Source of the DNA: Scatosoma sp045632265
GTDB lineage: Bacteria > Bacillota > Clostridia > Christensenellales > Borkfalkiaceae
Length of the DNA: 64,000 nucleotides
Reading direction: 5' to 3'
NCBI GenBank assembly: GCA_045632265.1
Contig: JAZQWG010000030.1
Location: 1 to 64,000, forward strand
Both the position numbers and the translations under genes were made by a program. Numbering within the stretch: position 1 is the stretch's first letter; every line of letters begins with the position of its first letter. This document shows, in pieces, positions 17,107-25,463 of this stretch. Under the pieces are notes generated by a model. It was not told where the DNA came from. It did not search any database and saw only the letters and a list, made by a program, of their open reading frames with translations.

Positions 17107-18033
17107 TTACTCCCCCTTCTTCTTGAAAAGAACGGCAGCTGCTGCGCCAAGCGCAACCATAGCCGCGCTCGATGCGCCTAATACGGAGCCACAACCCGAT
17201 TTCTTGTCATCAGCCTTGTTGCCGCTGCCGCCACCCGTCGTACCATTATCGCCGCTTGTATTGCTCGCGTAAGAAACACCGTTGATTTCCTTGATGGTGA
17301 GCGTGGTGAAATCGTTGCTAGGTTTATCTTGCGTGTTCAAAACAACGGTGAGATAAAGCTTGTCTTCGGGGAACAAAACTTCACGGTCAATGAAAGCAAG
17401 TTCGTCCGACGTGGAAATCTTATTGCCGTTGATGTACAAGCTGTAGAAAGCCGAACCGTTGGGAAGTGTTTCCCAAGCAAGTTTCATCGTAATATCGCTT
17501 TCAACCGATGCGCCCGCAGACTTATTCAAACACGTCCACGTGTCAACCGTTTGGCTAGAAGGATCTTCACCTGCCGTCTTGTAGCCTTCTTGGTAAACGT
17601 CCGTAATCAAACGAAGGTCGCCGTCATAGCTGAAGAAACGGGTGACAAGACCAGGGGTGTCTTTCGCCCAGCCGTAGCTTTGGCTGTTTCTCCAGTTGAA
17701 GAATGCGGGCACACCCATAACGTTCACCGACGCCCATACGTCGTTTGCCAAACGTCCCGATGCAACGTAATCGTTCATCGTCACGCTAAATTTAATTTCA
17801 AAAGTATCTAAATCTTCAAAAGGAACTTCCAAAATTGCAATCGCCTGACTGTCGGGAATACCCATTTCCGTCTGCGTGATTTCAATTCCGTTATCCGTAT
17901 ATTCAATAGTTGCGCGGGTCAAATCCCAATCGTCAGCCGTGTGAGCCGTCGATGCGGAAGCCGTGAGTGCGGGTGCCATGCTAAAAGCACATACGCTGGC
18001 AGCGGCAAGTGCGCCGCAAAGCATTTTTTTCAT
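17107..18033 (-). CDS. Secreted protein with Cys-containing C-terminal anchor
   Basis: A 308-residue exported protein of unknown function. A signal peptide MKKMLCGALAAASVCAFSMA with cleavage near ASAS is followed by a beta-rich domain, then a Gly/Asn/Thr linker and a C-terminal tripartite tail: KKSGCGSVLGASSAAM, a hydrophobic helix, and KKKGE. The same tail design ends the protein of the gene upstream. The beta domain has a Trp-rich phrase WASVNVMGVPAFFNW and may be a carbohydrate-binding jelly roll, which is inference. GGAGG lies 7 bases before the ATG at 18033. It is directly followed by the glycosidase-like lipoprotein gene, suggesting a joint role at the cell surface. Confidence 0.75.
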   Translation of the reverse strand: MKKMLCGALAAASVCAFSMAPALTASASTAHTADDWDLTRATIEYTDNGIEITQTEMGIPDSQAIAILEVPFEDLDTFEIKFSVTMNDYVASGRLANDVWASVNVMGVPAFFNWRNSQSYGWAKDTPGLVTRFFSYDGDLRLITDVYQEGYKTAGEDPSSQTVDTWTCLNKSAGASVESDITMKLAWETLPNGSAFYSLYINGNKISTSDELAFIDREVLFPEDKLYLTVVLNTQDKPSNDFTTLTIKEINGVSYASNTSGDNGTTGGGSGNKADDKKSGCGSVLGASSAAMVALGAAAAVLFKKKGE

Positions 18034-18102
18034 AATATACCTCCATTTTAACAAGAAGATGTCTCCTTCTTGCGTTTGTCTTATAATCCTCTCTTATCGT
18101 TT

Positions 18103-18121
18103 GCTTTCAAAATTTGAAAGC
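18103..18121. promoter_or_regulatory. Perfect 19-bp palindrome upstream of the surface-protein operon
   Basis: GCTTTCAAAATTTGAAAGC is a perfect inverted repeat. On the minus strand it contains a TTGAAA that can serve as -35 box, 18 bases ahead of TTATAA, so it is placed like an operator of the 308-residue protein and glycosidase genes. Confidence 0.5.
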
Positions 18122-18122
18122 A

Positions 18123-18154
18123 TCTACGGCGTGGGCGTGAACCCACGCCGTAGA
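18123..18154 (-). terminator. Strong hairpin after the 402-residue secreted protein gene
   Basis: TCTACGGCGTGGG and CCCACGCCGTAGA pair perfectly around six bases. The T-run on the minus side precedes rather than follows the stem, so it may work as a bidirectional or RNA-stabilising hairpin. Confidence 0.6.
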
Positions 18155-18187
18155 AAAACTATTCAATTTATGATTTAATTCAAGCTA

Positions 18188-19396
18188 TTATTTTCTTTTT
18201 CTTGCGAAAAGTGCTGCGCCGCCAAGAACTACCATTGCTGCAACGGAGCTAAGGCCAAGCATGCTCTTGCAACCAGATTTTTCTTCTTCAGCTGCTGCGC
18301 CGTTGTCGGGCGTCGTATCAGGCGTCGTGTCGGGCGTCGTATCAGGCGTAGAACCTTGGTTGTCGTCTGCGGGAGGTTCGTCAGCGGGAGCTGCGCTGAT
18401 TACGAATTCTTTTTCAACTACGTTGCCGCCAAGTTTACCAAAGAAGGTAACTTTCGCCGTAGCCGTACCAACTGCGTTGTTGTTCAAGTATTCAACAGTG
18501 TAGTCAACGCCGTTTTCAAGTTCAACGCCACCAACCGTAACTGCTACGTCAGGGGCGCAAGCTTCGTCAGCATACGTGTATTCCGTTTGGGAAAGAACTA
18601 CGTCTTCAGCCGCAACGTCAAGCGTGTATGCTTCTACGCTGTAAATGGAAACGCCTCTGTGTTCCCAGTGGTTGCCATCGCAGCCAGCACCTTCATAGAT
18701 AGCCGTCGAGAAGAACGTTTGACCATTTTCGTTTACAAACGCTTCTTGGTTCAAGTTAAGACCAGAGATTTCTTTGATTACGGTGTCCGTACCCATAGCG
18801 TAAAGGGTCAACGTGTAGCTGTCGGAAACTTGTGCAAGCGAGAACGTCATTCTAACGTCTACGATGTTGTCTACGAATTGCGTTGCAACCGTTTGCGTGT
18901 CGCCGTTCAATCTTTGAACGATTTGCATTTCTACGCAGTTGGGTGCGGTGTTGCCCGAATAGTTGGTGATGTGCAAGAATACGCCGTCCGTGCCGCTTGC
19001 ATAGTTGGGAACGGAGCTGTCACCAATAGCCGTGCTTGCTGCAACTTTACCAAACGAGTACGTTACCCAACCGTCAATGCCAGTACCACCTTCTTCTACC
19101 GCTTTTTTGGAAAGAACCTTGAAGCTGGTGTCGAACTTAATGTCATCACCCTTCAAAGGCGTGTCCAAACCAGCGTGTGCAAACGTAACGAAACCGTCGC
19201 CGTCTTCAGGGTTGATGTCGCCTACGCCACCCCAGAAGTTTGCGGTGTCGTATTGATCGGGAGTATAGTCTTTAACGGAATATACTGCCGCATTGCTACC
19301 TTCGTCAGCCGATGCCGTTGCCAAGCCCGTGATGCCTGCTGCCGAAACTACTGCCAGCGCCGTAACAGCGCCCAAAAGTTTTGTGAATTTTTTCAT
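18188..19396 (-). CDS. Secreted Ig-like protein with Pro/Thr/Asp repeats and Cys-containing C-terminal anchor
   Basis: A 402-residue exported protein. It has a signal peptide MKKFTKLLGAVTALAVVSAA, an N-terminal beta-sandwich-like domain of unknown family (to about residue 255), an Ig-like or YDG-like module (VVLSQTEYTYADEACAPDVA to VVEKEFVISA), a linker with three copies of TPDT, and a C-terminal tail KSGCKSMLGLSSVAAM, a hydrophobic helix and ARKRK. The tail is closely related to that of the next protein downstream. A TTGGAGG site supports the start at 19396. The function is unknown; the architecture suggests a surface-displayed adhesin or carbohydrate-binding component of the neighbouring uptake system. 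Confidence 0.75.
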   Translation of the reverse strand: MKKFTKLLGAVTALAVVSAAGITGLATASADEGSNAAVYSVKDYTPDQYDTANFWGGVGDINPEDGDGFVTFAHAGLDTPLKGDDIKFDTSFKVLSKKAVEEGGTGIDGWVTYSFGKVAASTAIGDSSVPNYASGTDGVFLHITNYSGNTAPNCVEMQIVQRLNGDTQTVATQFVDNIVDVRMTFSLAQVSDSYTLTLYAMGTDTVIKEISGLNLNQEAFVNENGQTFFSTAIYEGAGCDGNHWEHRGVSIYSVEAYTLDVAAEDVVLSQTEYTYADEACAPDVAVTVGGVELENGVDYTVEYLNNNAVGTATAKVTFFGKLGGNVVEKEFVISAAPADEPPADDNQGSTPDTTPDTTPDTTPDNGAAAEEEKSGCKSMLGLSSVAAMVVLGGAALFARKRK

Positions 19397-19503
19397 AAAT
19401 TCCTCCAATTTTTTTTATTTCTATGGCTTTAGCCATAAATTTCAATTTAATAATCTTTTTATCCGTTTATCGGATATGCGAGCGATTGTTTTCGCCCTAT
19501 TTT

Positions 19504-20418
19504 TTACGAGTTTTCCAGCACTTTCGCATCTAATTTGCAAACGCTTTGTACAAAATACTCGCAAAATGCTTTTGCTTTAACGGACGTAGGCACGTAAAGG
19601 TCGTCCCTACCCGTTCTTCGCCAATTGAAATCACAAAGGTTGACGCATTTCCCACGGGAATAATAGCCGTCCGTTTCCACCATGAGATCGCCCTTTTCAA
19701 ATTTTACGAACTTATCAGAAAGAAGTACGCCAAGCGTCAACGGATCGTGCAAAATCATGCCTTCCCCCCAAAGAACGCTCATGCGGAGCACTTGTTTTAC
19801 AAGCTCGCTCTTGCACTTTTTCAATTTCGACATTTGTTTTTCCGTCAAAGCACACGGGAAAGTGACGTCAAGGCTGACAACCTTTTTAGGGGCGCTGCAT
19901 TGCAACACTTTTTCCGCCGCTTCGGGATCGCACGAGAAATTGAATTCGTTAAGATTAAGCCCTATCGCGCCGCCCATGATATACAAGTGTTTAATTTTTG
20001 CTTGGTCCTCGGGATATTTTTCAAGCAAGCAAGCGATATTCGTCAATGCGCCAAGCGTGACGACGTTGAGATCGTCATAGGTATTCAACGCATTGTGCAA
20101 CGCTTCGACTGCGCCCGTTTCCACTACGGCTTTACCAAAAACTTCTTCTTCGTACGTTTTGGGCAAGCGATTTACATCCAACGGGATAGTGTGCACGTAG
20201 GTCGCTTTGAGTGGATATGCTTCCCCAGCATAAACGGGAATAGCTTCTTCCCCCGCAAGAGAAAGAAGCGTTTTCGCTATTTTTGCACGGGCGATCGTGT
20301 TTTCGTACACGGTGCTCACCCCTACAATTTCAAGTTGTGGCGACGACAAGGCAAGCAACAATGCAAGCGCATCGTCAATGTCGCCACCGATATCCGTATC
20401 AATCCAAACTTTCATCAT
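19504..20418 (-). CDS. Ribonucleoside hydrolase (inosine-uridine preferring family)
   Basis: A 304-residue nucleoside hydrolase of the IUNH family. The N-terminal calcium-binding signature is visible in VWIDTDIGGDIDDALALLLA, and later family blocks include VVTLGALTNIACLL, YIMGGAIGLNLNEFNFSCDP and a C-terminal RDDLYVPT. These enzymes cleave N-glycosidic bonds of ribonucleosides to base and ribose. I set the start at ATG 20418, 13 bases after the permease stop; the ribosome site (AAGGTA) is weak, suggesting coupling to the gene before it. As the last gene of the ABC importer operon and with rbsK nearby, it suggests that nucleosides or ribosides are the imported substrates. Confidence 0.88.
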   Translation of the reverse strand: MMKVWIDTDIGGDIDDALALLLALSSPQLEIVGVSTVYENTIARAKIAKTLLSLAGEEAIPVYAGEAYPLKATYVHTIPLDVNRLPKTYEEEVFGKAVVETGAVEALHNALNTYDDLNVVTLGALTNIACLLEKYPEDQAKIKHLYIMGGAIGLNLNEFNFSCDPEAAEKVLQCSAPKKVVSLDVTFPCALTEKQMSKLKKCKSELVKQVLRMSVLWGEGMILHDPLTLGVLLSDKFVKFEKGDLMVETDGYYSRGKCVNLCDFNWRRTGRDDLYVPTSVKAKAFCEYFVQSVCKLDAKVLENS

Positions 20419-20431
20419 ATTATTTTTTACC

Positions 20432-21295
20432 TTACATTTTAATAGACGAAGACATAAGCCCTTGGATATAGAACTTGTTGCCAAACAAGAAGATGCAAAC
20501 AAGGGGCAAAGATGCAATCAAATAACCTGCGTACGTAATAGGCATATTTTGCGAATATTGCGTACGAAGTTCGATAACGAGCCCCGCCGAAATGGTAAGC
20601 GCTTCGTAGTTGGTAGAGATTACCGTCATCGGCCAAAGATAATCGTTCCAAAGCCCGTTGATTTGCATAATCGCTTGCGTTACCAAAATGGGAATACTTA
20701 CGGGGATTGCAACGTTTGCATAAACTTGGAAGGGATTTGCACCGTCAATCTTTGCGGCGTTAAATAAATCTTTGGGCAACGCGCTAAACACCATGGTCAG
20801 CAAGAACACTTGCCCGATCGGTTGCACCGTGAGTTGTGGAAGCAAAATTGCAACCAGTTTATTGTTCAAGTTAAGGTTTACGTAAAGCAAGAATTGCGGT
20901 ACGAGCGTCAAGCAACCGGGAATCATCATCAAGCAAATAACCATCATGAAGAAGATTTTCTTGCCAGGGAAATCCATCGTCGCAAACGCAAACGAGGCGA
21001 GCGATGCGATGAAAAGCGAGCCCGCAACGCCAAATACTGCAACCGCCACGGTGTTGAACATATATCCGCCCACCTTTTCAAACGCCACCGAAACGTTGGA
21101 CAATTTGAAAGGGAAAGTGGGATAGAATTTGCTAATATCGTATTCTTGCGTCGTCTTGAAAGCACACCATACCGACATCAAGAAAGGATAAATCATGCAA
21201 AAGAGTAAAACGGCCATCGTCAAGTGGATAAACAATTGTCCAAGCGCTTCCGCCCAGTTGTTTTTCCAGTAGGTCTTTTTCAAATATTTCACCAT
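20432..21295 (-). CDS. ABC sugar-type permease, MalG-like
   Basis: A 287-residue inner membrane permease of the carbohydrate-uptake (CUT1) class, with six predicted helices and the conserved cytoplasmic EAA loop ALPKDLFNAAKIDGANPFQV (about residues 190-210) that docks the ATPase. The start at 21295 is supported by a long G-run ribosome site; the longer frame would overlap the MalF-like gene. It pairs with the permease gene directly upstream. No ATP-binding protein is encoded in the operon, so a shared MsiK-type ATPase elsewhere is expected, as is common for CUT1 systems in Bacillota. Confidence 0.92.
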   Translation of the reverse strand: MVKYLKKTYWKNNWAEALGQLFIHLTMAVLLFCMIYPFLMSVWCAFKTTQEYDISKFYPTFPFKLSNVSVAFEKVGGYMFNTVAVAVFGVAGSLFIASLASFAFATMDFPGKKIFFMMVICLMMIPGCLTLVPQFLLYVNLNLNNKLVAILLPQLTVQPIGQVFLLTMVFSALPKDLFNAAKIDGANPFQVYANVAIPVSIPILVTQAIMQINGLWNDYLWPMTVISTNYEALTISAGLVIELRTQYSQNMPITYAGYLIASLPLVCIFLFGNKFYIQGLMSSSIKM

Positions 21296-21311
21296 ATTCG
21301 TTCGCCCCCCC

Positions 21312-22238
21312 TTACATATCCGCTTCTTTCGCAAACGGGCCGTAGTGCATTAACTTGAACGCTACCAACGTGACGGCGAAAATAACCACGAACAATACCG
21401 TACCTATCGAGCAAGCGTATCCGTATCTACCCGAAGTGAACGCCAACTTATACATGTACCAACCAGGCACGTACGTGGAATAGCCAGGCCCACCGTTCGT
21501 CAAGACCATTTGTATGCCGTAGTCTTGCATCAAACCGATAAAGCCAAACACTGCGAAATAACGAAGTTGTCCTAACAACAACGGAATATCAATCGTGAAT
21601 ATTCTACGCCAAGTTCCGCAACCGTCCAACTCGGAAGCTTCCAAAACTTCGCCCGAAATACTCATCATGCCCGAGATGTAAATCAAGATATTCGTACCGT
21701 TTACCCAAGGGAAACCAAGCACGATAACCGTTGAGATAACCCACTTGGGGTCGTTCAAGAAGTCGATAACCGCGCCCTCTTCACAAATGCCGAGCATTGT
21801 GAGAAGTTTTGCATACAAACCCGTCGTCGGCTCGAAAATGTTTTGCCAAATAAGCATCCCGACAACGCCGGGCGCAACCATAGGCAACAACACCGCCACA
21901 CGATAGAACGATTGCATACGCATGCTCTTCGTGTTGAAAATCAACTCCGCCATGATAAGGGGCATGAATACGCCGATTAACAAACGGGGAACGAGCAAAA
22001 TGAACATCGTGCCGATGGAATCAAGGAAGATTTCGTCCTTGAACAATTCCACGTAGTTTTTAAGCCCTCTAAAATCACGCACGCCCGTGCCGTCCCACCT
22101 AAAGAACGACGTGAATATACCGCTGAACGCGGGATAATAACTAAACCCTACCGCGCCAATGACAAGCGGCAAAATAAACAGGTATGCCCATTTATTTTGT
22201 ACTATTCTTTCCCATAGCGTTTTCTTTCTAATTTTCAT
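21312..22238 (-). CDS. ABC sugar-type permease, MalF/UgpA-like
   Basis: A 308-residue permease with six predicted helices, beginning MKIRKKTLWERIVQNKWAYL. The EAA loop is SISGEVLEASELDGCGTWRR (about residues 190-210), followed by FTIDIPLLLGQLRYF. It is the other half of the translocation channel of a CUT1 importer. GGAGGAAGCGG precedes the ATG, which lies inside the end of the Ig-like protein gene (11-base overlap), showing translational coupling with the rest of the operon. Confidence 0.93.
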   Translation of the reverse strand: MKIRKKTLWERIVQNKWAYLFILPLVIGAVGFSYYPAFSGIFTSFFRWDGTGVRDFRGLKNYVELFKDEIFLDSIGTMFILLVPRLLIGVFMPLIMAELIFNTKSMRMQSFYRVAVLLPMVAPGVVGMLIWQNIFEPTTGLYAKLLTMLGICEEGAVIDFLNDPKWVISTVIVLGFPWVNGTNILIYISGMMSISGEVLEASELDGCGTWRRIFTIDIPLLLGQLRYFAVFGFIGLMQDYGIQMVLTNGGPGYSTYVPGWYMYKLAFTSGRYGYACSIGTVLFVVIFAVTLVAFKLMHYGPFAKEADM

Positions 22239-22707
22239 CCGCTTCCTCCACTCTCACGTCTTGCCAATCCCTTTGTACGCCGTTTGCTTCAGGTTTTACA
22301 ACGGGGAAAGAGAATTCCGCCTTTGCGTTCACCATAAAGAATTTGGAATTTGATTCGTCTTGAAAATACAGCGTGACGTCTTGTAAAGGCGTTAATTCGT
22401 CGTTAAGGTACGCATACGGATAATAACGGATGGTGATCATGCCGTCCGCATCCGTCACGTAGCGCGACGAAGGCAACGTGCCGTTTGACGCATAGATATA
22501 TATTGTATGTCCTTCTACAGGCTTGTCGTCTTTACTCAACTTTACGGAAATACGCACCGTCGATTCGCCATCAGCGACAATCGTTTTCGCCGTCGTCTTT
22601 ACAAGTTCAAACTCGTAATCTTTCGCTTGCGCTACGTCGTAAAGATAACCGCCGCCGATGAGAAGACCTAACGCCCCTGCTACAATCCAGCCAAATTTTA
22701 CTTTCAT
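22228..22707 (-). CDS. Membrane-tethered Ig-like (invasin/Big-1-like) protein in ABC operon
   Basis: A 159-residue protein with one N-terminal membrane segment (FGWIVAGALGLLIGGGYLY) and an extracytoplasmic Ig-like module: VKTTAKTIVADGESTVRISV, then KPVEGHTIYIYASNGTLPSS and DADGMITIRYYPY, the pattern of invasin/intimin-type Big domains. Start and the stop of the binding-protein gene share ATGA, and GGAGGGG precedes it, so it is made together with the substrate-binding protein. Such a gene is not a normal part of a CUT1 importer. It may hold or present the binding protein or the substrate at the membrane; this is inference. Confidence 0.7.
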   Translation of the reverse strand: MKVKFGWIVAGALGLLIGGGYLYDVAQAKDYEFELVKTTAKTIVADGESTVRISVKLSKDDKPVEGHTIYIYASNGTLPSSRYVTDADGMITIRYYPYAYLNDELTPLQDVTLYFQDESNSKFFMVNAKAEFSFPVVKPEANGVQRDWQDVRVEEADEN

Positions 22708-24215
22708 TGCGCCCCTCCAATATTCCATAAAGAGACATCGATTCCCATGTTTCTTACAAACGCTTCCGCACCCTTTTGTTGCGCGTTATCCACTTCCGCA
22801 TAGAATTGCGCGTCCGTGATATTGCCGTTTACCCATTCCTCAAACTTTCTGTTCAATCTATCACCGTATTCGTCGGTGAAGCCAGCAGGCCAAGATGCGT
22901 TGGGCATAATCGGGAATTTTTGGGAAATGAACTCGTCAATCAAGTTGGAATGTCCCGTATTCTTCACTGCGCCAAGTACGCCCGCGTTTTCAATACAAAT
23001 CAACGATACGTTTTCGGGTTTGGTCAAAAATTTCAAGAAACGTACGGCTGCATCCAACATTTTAGGGTTGTCTTTCACCGCCGCCTTCATGATATTCAAA
23101 GACAAGTCGGGCGCAGGTTGATAAGGTCCGTTGGAATATTCCACTTCTCTTACGTAGGGCGAAGAATCGGTGGAAACCAATGGTGCAACGAATACGCCGT
23201 AGTCGAACGCACGTACTACGTTGGAGTTTTCCACGGGGATTGCCCACAAGCCTTCTTCACGAATACCTACGTCGCCGTTAAGCCATTGCGCATTGTAATC
23301 CACAGACGCCCAACCCTTTTTCAACATGTTCGTATAATAATATTTAAGTGTCGCGTACATGTCGCGCGTGTACTCGTGTTGCGTGGAGAACACCCCTTCA
23401 AGCGCCGCTCTTGCTTGTTCGGCGGTGCTCATGATGCCGTTGCCGTCGTAATCGATTACGTCCATCAATGCACCCGCATACGAAGGAGAAATAACCGATT
23501 GATATACCCACGCGTCAAACGTCGTGGTCGTGTCGAAATACAACCAAGGCGCAACGCCTACGTAATTTGCTTCTTCTAATTTTTCCGTGGCCTCAATAAA
23601 TTGTTTCCACGTCGTAGGCACCGATTCAATGCCCGCCTTGTAGAAAGCCGTTTTGTTGTAGAAGTAACCCGTGGATGCACCAGGATATACGGTGACGGGG
23701 ATTGCAACGATTTCTTCTCTTGCGTTGACGATCGAGTTGGATTCCCAAAGATAATCTCTAAATACGTCCTTCCACGTTTCGTATCCGCCGCCATATTCCC
23801 AAGGATCGTCTAAATATTCTTCCAAGGGAACGTACCAATCACGGTCTTGATAACGAGTACCCCAGCTGAACGCTACGGCAGGAACAGTGCCGCCCGCAAT
23901 TTGCGTCGTAAACCATTGCGCCACTTCCGAATCCATACCGCCAACGGGTTTCGTTCTCGCCCAAACGATTTCAACGTCGGGGTTTTCTTCCATAAACGCT
24001 TCCGCGATGTAGTGTGTCGAGTTGAAAACTTCGGGGTCGTCCGCCGTGGGGATTCTGCTAACCGAAGGCATATAACCATGTAAATCGACGACAAGACGAA
24101 GCTTCCCCGACGATTTTAAGCCTTTGAAAAAGGGGATGGCAGCAAGAGATCCGATTGCGATAACCAAACTCGCAACCGCTATTTTTTTCAAATTTCGAAT
24201 TAGTTTTGCGTTCAT
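22704..24215 (-). CDS. ABC transporter substrate-binding protein with EF-hand-like loop
   Basis: A 503-residue extracellular solute-binding protein (family 1). It has an N-terminal membrane anchor or uncleaved signal (LKKIAVASLVIAIGSLAAIP) without a lipobox Cys, then a binding-protein fold (VAFSWGTRYQDRDWYVPLEE, VTVYPGASTGYFYNKTAFYK). Around residue 240 it contains DYDGNGIMSTAE, a near-perfect 12-residue EF-hand calcium loop (D-x-D-G-N-G-x-x-S-x-x-E) in a domain that normally has none. It is the first gene of the importer operon, divergently oriented to an AraC regulator, which is likely to activate it when substrate is present. Confidence 0.88.
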   Translation of the reverse strand: MNAKLIRNLKKIAVASLVIAIGSLAAIPFFKGLKSSGKLRLVVDLHGYMPSVSRIPTADDPEVFNSTHYIAEAFMEENPDVEIVWARTKPVGGMDSEVAQWFTTQIAGGTVPAVAFSWGTRYQDRDWYVPLEEYLDDPWEYGGGYETWKDVFRDYLWESNSIVNAREEIVAIPVTVYPGASTGYFYNKTAFYKAGIESVPTTWKQFIEATEKLEEANYVGVAPWLYFDTTTTFDAWVYQSVISPSYAGALMDVIDYDGNGIMSTAEQARAALEGVFSTQHEYTRDMYATLKYYYTNMLKKGWASVDYNAQWLNGDVGIREEGLWAIPVENSNVVRAFDYGVFVAPLVSTDSSPYVREVEYSNGPYQPAPDLSLNIMKAAVKDNPKMLDAAVRFLKFLTKPENVSLICIENAGVLGAVKNTGHSNLIDEFISQKFPIMPNASWPAGFTDEYGDRLNRKFEEWVNGNITDAQFYAEVDNAQQKGAEAFVRNMGIDVSLWNIGGAQ

Positions 24216-24455
24216 TCTTCACTCCCACCAATATTCTTCACTAAAAAAATTATAACATAAGTTTTTTCATATGCTACAATATCAGGGCTAAACTATATCA
24301 TAATTTGGCTAAATCGCAGTTTTTGCTTGAAATATTTTTTTATTGTGATATACTATAAATAAGGTAAAAAAGTCCGTTTAGCGTTGTGGCTATTCCACAA
24401 AAGAACTCAATTAAGCAAAAACTCGCTTGAAATAACCCCTTATAGGTGTATCTCT
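24216..24455. promoter_or_regulatory. Divergent promoter region of importer operon and AraC regulator
   Basis: For the regulator, TTGAAA (24327-24332) and TATACT (24349-24354) on the plus strand are 16 bases apart. For the importer, a TATAAT reads on the minus strand near 24255 with a poor -35 box, as expected for an activator-dependent promoter. Confidence 0.55.
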
Positions 24456-25253
24456 ATGTTAAATTTAAACACTACGTTTTACTTTAAGCGTTCCGACCAA
24501 CATAATTACAAAATTCCCATACATTCCCATAAATGTTATGAATTGGTTTATTATCTGTCAGGAACTGGGCATTCTCGTATCAATAACAAAAAGCACGAGT
24601 ATGCGGAAAACTACTGCGTAATTATCCCGCCCGACTATCCGCATAACGACGTGCATAAAACGAACTGTACGCTTATTTGCATCGGTTTTACCATTGAAGA
24701 TCACAACTTCCCCACTTTGCAAGGAAGCTTCCCCGATGCGGATGGCGAAATCCGCGCAAGTCTTTTGGAAATCGACAAAGAATTCAAAGAACAAAAGAAT
24801 GATTTCATGGATATTATCAACAATCTTTTGAAGAACGTTTTGCTGAAACTCAAGCGCATTGCGGGGGTGCAACCCGAACGAATTTCCAGCCATGAAAACA
24901 GCCTTTCGCGCGCGTTAAATTATATAAATGAGTATTTCTTGACGGACATCTCGAACGACCAGCTGGCAAAAATATCGCAATATTCTTACGATAGATTTCG
25001 ACATATTTTCAAAAACGAAATAGGCGTTTCGCCCAGTCAATATATTTTCAATAAGCGGCTGGAATATTCTAAATCGCTACTTTCCAGCACCACGCTTTCC
25101 ATCACCGAAATAGCCTTTCAATGTGGTTTTTCCTCCACGTCACATTACATTCAAGCGTTTAAGAAAAACACAAATATTACCCCTAATCAATATCGCAAGC
25201 AACTACACTCAGAGCTTGTCTTCTCCCCCGATCAAACCAAATATAAAAAGTAA
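24456..25253 (+). CDS. AraC-family transcriptional regulator
   Basis: A 265-residue regulator with a cupin-like sensing domain (IPIHSHKCYELVYYLSGTGH, then NYCVIIPPDYPHN) and a C-terminal double helix-turn-helix: ISNDQLAKISQYSYDRFRHI and SITEIAFQCGFSSTSHYIQA with FKKNTNITPNQYRK. I chose ATG 24456 because AGGTG lies upstream and the cupin strand begins there; 24 further upstream codons are possible but have no ribosome site. It is divergent from the ABC importer operon, whose inducer-dependent activation is the expected role. A strong terminator follows. Confidence 0.9.
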   Translation: MLNLNTTFYFKRSDQHNYKIPIHSHKCYELVYYLSGTGHSRINNKKHEYAENYCVIIPPDYPHNDVHKTNCTLICIGFTIEDHNFPTLQGSFPDADGEIRASLLEIDKEFKEQKNDFMDIINNLLKNVLLKLKRIAGVQPERISSHENSLSRALNYINEYFLTDISNDQLAKISQYSYDRFRHIFKNEIGVSPSQYIFNKRLEYSKSLLSSTTLSITEIAFQCGFSSTSHYIQAFKKNTNITPNQYRKQLHSELVFSPDQTKYKK

Positions 25254-25298
25254 TTTTTTCAGTTCTACATTTAAGAGTTTTCATATTCTCCCCAAAAA

Positions 25299-25334
25299 AA
25301 TAAGCGCCGACTTGGAAACAAGTCGGCGCTTATT
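25299..25334. terminator. Bidirectional terminator after the AraC gene
   Basis: AATAAGCGCCGACTTG and its exact reverse complement flank the loop GAAA, followed by TTTTG and a later T-run on the plus strand. Confidence 0.9.
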
Positions 25335-25463
25335 TTGTATAATTTTTTTCCCAACGCACACTTTATATCTTTGACATAATCATCCTTACAATTTTGCCCC
25401 AAAAAAAGGAAATCCCATACAGATCTCCTTTTATTTGTAATCACTATCTAAAACGTTTCTTCT

